8,207 bases of DNA, from contig CAYVCP010000026.1 in the NCBI GenBank assembly GCA_964450565.1, forward strand, positions 1 to 8,207. The letters are read 5' to 3'. Shown in pieces: positions 6,127-8,207 of the stretch. Below the pieces are notes generated by a model. The model was not told the DNA's origin, ran no database searches, and saw only the letters and a program-made list of their open reading frames with translations. Made by a program: the position numbers and the translations under genes. The first letter of the stretch is position 1. The number at the start of each line of letters is the position of its first letter. The stretch comes from CAYVCP01 sp964450565. GTDB taxonomy: Bacteria > Patescibacteriota > Minisyncoccia > Minisyncoccales > CG1-02-41-26.

Positions 6127-7332
6127 ATGAAGCAATCCAATCTCTTTACAAAAACCCAGAAACAGACTCCAAAAGATGAAGAAAGTATTAACGCTATTCT
6201 TTTACAAAGAGCAGGTTTTATTTATAAGGAAATGGCAGGTGTTTATTCTTTTCTACCATTGGGTATAAGAGTTTTAAAAAATGTTGAAAATATCATAAGG
6301 GAAGAGATGAATAGAATCGGATCTCAAGAAATTTTAATGTCTGTTTTACAGCCCAAGTCCTTATGGAAAAAAACAAGAAGATGGGATCAAGGCATTGGTA
6401 AAGAAATCATGTATAAGACAGAAGAAATAGGACTTGGGCCAACACACGAAGAGATGATTACAGATATTGCAGCAAAAAATATTGCCAACGAAGAAGATCT
6501 TCCTTTCTCTTGTTATCAAATCCAGACAAAGTTTAGAAAAGAAAAGAGAGCGAAATCTGGGCTTTTAAGAGGTAGGGAATTTCAAATGAAAGATATGTAT
6601 AGCTTTCATGCGTCTGTAGATGATTTCAAGGATTATTATGAAAAAGTAAAAAAGGCCTATTTAAATATTTTCAAGAGATGTAATCTTCAAGCTGTTATAA
6701 CTCAAGCTTCTGGGGGAGATTTTACTCAAGAGTTTTCTCACGAGTTTCAGGTTTTATCTAATACTGGAGAAGATATAATTTGTTATTGTGATTGTGGTTT
6801 TGCACAAAATATAGAAATTTGTGATAAAGAAAAATGTCCTTTATGTAAGAAACCTTTGAAAAAACTCAAAGCGATTGAAGGAGCTAATATTTTTTCCTTA
6901 GGGGACAAATATTCTAAAGCTTTAGAAGCTTTTTATAGAACTAACAGAGGAGAAAAGAAAGCTACTATTATGGGATGTTATGGTATTGGTATCTCAAGGT
7001 TAATAGGAACGATGGTTGAGGTTTTGCATGATGATTTCGGAATTGTTTGGCCCAAAGAGGTTGCTCCATTTGATTATCATTTAATTTCTCTAAACAATTC
7101 AGAAAAAGAAGCACAAGAAATTTATCAGAAATTAAATAATGTATTATATGACGATAGAAAAAAAACAGCAGGAGAAAAGTTTGCCGATGCTGATTTGATA
7201 GGAATTCCTATAAGAATTGTAGTTTCTGAAAAAACGTTGAAAACTAATTCTGTTGAGATAAAGAAAAGACATGAGAAGAAGACTGTTTTAATTAAAATAA
7301 AAGAATTGCATAAATGTTTAACAAAATATTAA
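6127..7332 (+). CDS. proS: Proline--tRNA ligase, compact form without the editing insertion domain
   Basis: ProRS charges tRNA-Pro with proline in the cytoplasm (class II synthetase). Catalytic core motifs seen: GVYSFLPLGIRV (38-49), GPTHEEM (104-110), motif 2 from FRKEKR to GREFQMKDMYSFH (136-161), SHEFQVLS (204-211), IFSLGDKYS (255-263) and motif 3 GCYGIGISRLIG (283-294). The anticodon-binding domain fills about 310-395 with YDDRKKTAGEKFADADLIGIPIRIVV. At 401 residues it lacks the roughly 180-residue INS editing domain that E. coli ProRS (572 aa) carries between motifs 2 and 3. In its place is a short Cys-rich stretch with Cys219, 221, 223, 232, 237 and 240, possibly a small metal site. Sequence style is bacterial-type, not the archaeal/eukaryal type. 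The start follows a likely promoter; the 3' end overlaps the next mreB by 19 nt. Confidence 0.95.
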   Translation: MKQSNLFTKTQKQTPKDEESINAILLQRAGFIYKEMAGVYSFLPLGIRVLKNVENIIREEMNRIGSQEILMSVLQPKSLWKKTRRWDQGIGKEIMYKTEEIGLGPTHEEMITDIAAKNIANEEDLPFSCYQIQTKFRKEKRAKSGLLRGREFQMKDMYSFHASVDDFKDYYEKVKKAYLNIFKRCNLQAVITQASGGDFTQEFSHEFQVLSNTGEDIICYCDCGFAQNIEICDKEKCPLCKKPLKKLKAIEGANIFSLGDKYSKALEAFYRTNRGEKKATIMGCYGIGISRLIGTMVEVLHDDFGIVWPKEVAPFDYHLISLNNSEKEAQEIYQKLNNVLYDDRKKTAGEKFADADLIGIPIRIVVSEKTLKTNSVEIKKRHEKKTVLIKIKELHKCLTKY

Positions 7333-8207
7333 GATATTTTAGTGAAGATATTGCCATTGATCTTGGAACAGCAAATTCGTCTGTTTATATCAGGGGTAGG
7401 GGAATCGTAATTAACGAGCCTTCTGTTGTTGCCTTAAACGAAAAGACGGGTCAGATTTTAGCTGTAGGAGAAGAGGCAAAGAAGATGGTGGGAAGGACGC
7501 CTTCTCATATAAGAGCTATCAAGCCTTTAGAAAGGGGGGTTGTTTCTGATTTTGAAGTGACAGAGCAAATGTTAAAGTACCTCATAGAAAAAGCTCATAG
7601 AAAAAAATTTATTTCTCTTTCTTGGCCAAGAATTATTATTGGCATTCCTTCAAGGATTACAGAAGTAGAGAAAAAAGCAGTGGAAGATGCAGCAAAAAAT
7701 GCGGGAGCAAGGGAGGTTTTCTTAATAGAAGAACCACTAGCAGCAGCTATTGGAGCAAGGTTGCCTATTCAAGAAGCAAAAGGAAGTTTTGTGATAGATA
7801 TTGGAGGAGGCACAACAGACATCGCGGTTTTAAGTTTAGGTGGTATAGTGACTTCTCAGAGTTTAGTGATAGCTGGAGATAAGCTTTCGGAAGATATTAA
7901 GAATTACGTTCAAGAAAGGTATAAACTTTTGATTGGAGATAGGACAGCTGAAAATGTTAAAATATCTATCGGAAGAGCTATTCAACAAAAGGATATTAAA
8001 AAAGCATCTCTAAGAGGAAGAAATGTGGCAACTGGTTTGCCAGAAGAAGTTATAGTAGACTCTGAAGATATTAGGAAAGCTATGGAGAAATCCCTTAATC
8101 ATATTATTATGGCTGTAAAAACAACGATTGAATCTACACCCCCTGAGATATTAGCTGATATTATGTCTAGTGGAATTTATTTAGTGGGAGGAGGGGCATT
8201 ATTAACT
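7314..8207 (+). CDS. mreB: MreB rod-shape protein, paralogue 2 (3' end outside window)
   Basis: This reading frame of 298 codons is open to the window edge and was translated by hand. It is a near-canonical MreB: phosphate-1 DLGTANSSVY (16-25), GIVINEPSVVA (30-40), catalytic Glu140 in EEPLAAAIGARLP, phosphate-2 IDIGGGTTDIAV (161-172), AGDKLSEDI (187-195), RGRNVATGLP (234-243) and adenosine motif VGGGALL (291-297) at the edge. About 40 residues should be missing. The N-terminus MFNKILRYF alternates hydrophobic and basic residues and could be a membrane-binding amphipathic helix, as in E. coli MreB. An in-frame TAA (7311-7313) directly precedes the ATG, which fixes the start. It overlaps the end of proS by 19 nt and has no clear Shine-Dalgarno. 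The downstream gene (mreC would be typical) is not visible. Confidence 0.94.
   Translation, partial: MFNKILRYFSEDIAIDLGTANSSVYIRGRGIVINEPSVVALNEKTGQILAVGEEAKKMVGRTPSHIRAIKPLERGVVSDFEVTEQMLKYLIEKAHRKKFISLSWPRIIIGIPSRITEVEKKAVEDAAKNAGAREVFLIEEPLAAAIGARLPIQEAKGSFVIDIGGGTTDIAVLSLGGIVTSQSLVIAGDKLSEDIKNYVQERYKLLIGDRTAENVKISIGRAIQQKDIKKASLRGRNVATGLPEEVIVDSEDIRKAMEKSLNHIIMAVKTTIESTPPEILADIMSSGIYLVGGGALLT

Noticed and set aside
7622..7882. Open frame on the + strand rich in Ser, Arg and Tyr
   Set aside because: It is an out-of-frame reading of the second mreB, whose true frame (from 7314) gives continuous MreB motifs through the same bases.
1..8207. Alternative genetic code with UGA read as glycine
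   Set aside because: rpsI, murA, the first mreB, holB and frr all end at TGA at the expected family length, and no conserved gene contains an in-frame TGA.
2613..8207. The two mreB genes as a recent tandem duplication or assembly repeat
   Set aside because: They differ clearly in N-terminus and throughout the protein and DNA, and lie in different operons, so they are old paralogues and not a repeated segment.

Overview
The window is an AT-rich (roughly one-third G+C by eye), gene-dense stretch of a bacterial chromosome with every gene on the + strand. Gaps are tiny, and genes overlap by 4 nt (ATGA) or 19 nt. Short proteins, a compact proline-tRNA synthetase, an S9 protein with an acidic N-terminal extension, almost no Shine-Dalgarno sequences and a stripped-down clamp-loader subunit together suggest a small-genome bacterium of the Patescibacteria (CPR), probably Parcubacteria-like. 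This placement is inference from style and protein features, not a phylogeny. TGA is used as a stop by five genes and does not interrupt any conserved gene, so the UGA-glycine code of Gracilibacteria/Absconditabacteria does not apply.

Layout: (1) 2-615 holds the 3' end of rplM and complete rpsI, the usual L13-S9 pair. It is followed 15 nt later by a stand-alone Cas4-like Fe-S nuclease (631-1311). (2) A 48-nt gap (1312-1359) holds a good sigma70-type promoter placed so that transcription would start at or next to the murA ATG. (3) 1360-6044 is one tight operon: murA, a first mreB paralogue, holB-like (DNA polymerase III delta'), frr and rseP. Each gene begins inside the ATGA that ends the one before. 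(4) 6045-6126 holds a rho-independent terminator and then a second promoter, again placed for a leaderless start. (5) 6127-8207 is proS, followed with a 19-nt overlap by a second, more canonical mreB that runs off the right edge.

Functionally the window joins translation (L13, S9, RRF, ProRS), cell-wall synthesis and shape (MurA, two MreB proteins), membrane proteolysis (RseP/site-2 protease) and DNA replication or repair (delta', Cas4-like nuclease). All are housekeeping genes; I see no mobile element, CRISPR array, tRNA or rRNA, and no clearly undescribed system. The most notable details are a Cys-to-Asp change in the MurA active site (predicted fosfomycin insensitivity), two diverged mreB genes in adjacent operons of which only the second has an amphipathic N-terminus, leaderless-type promoters at both operon heads, and domain losses in ProRS and delta'.
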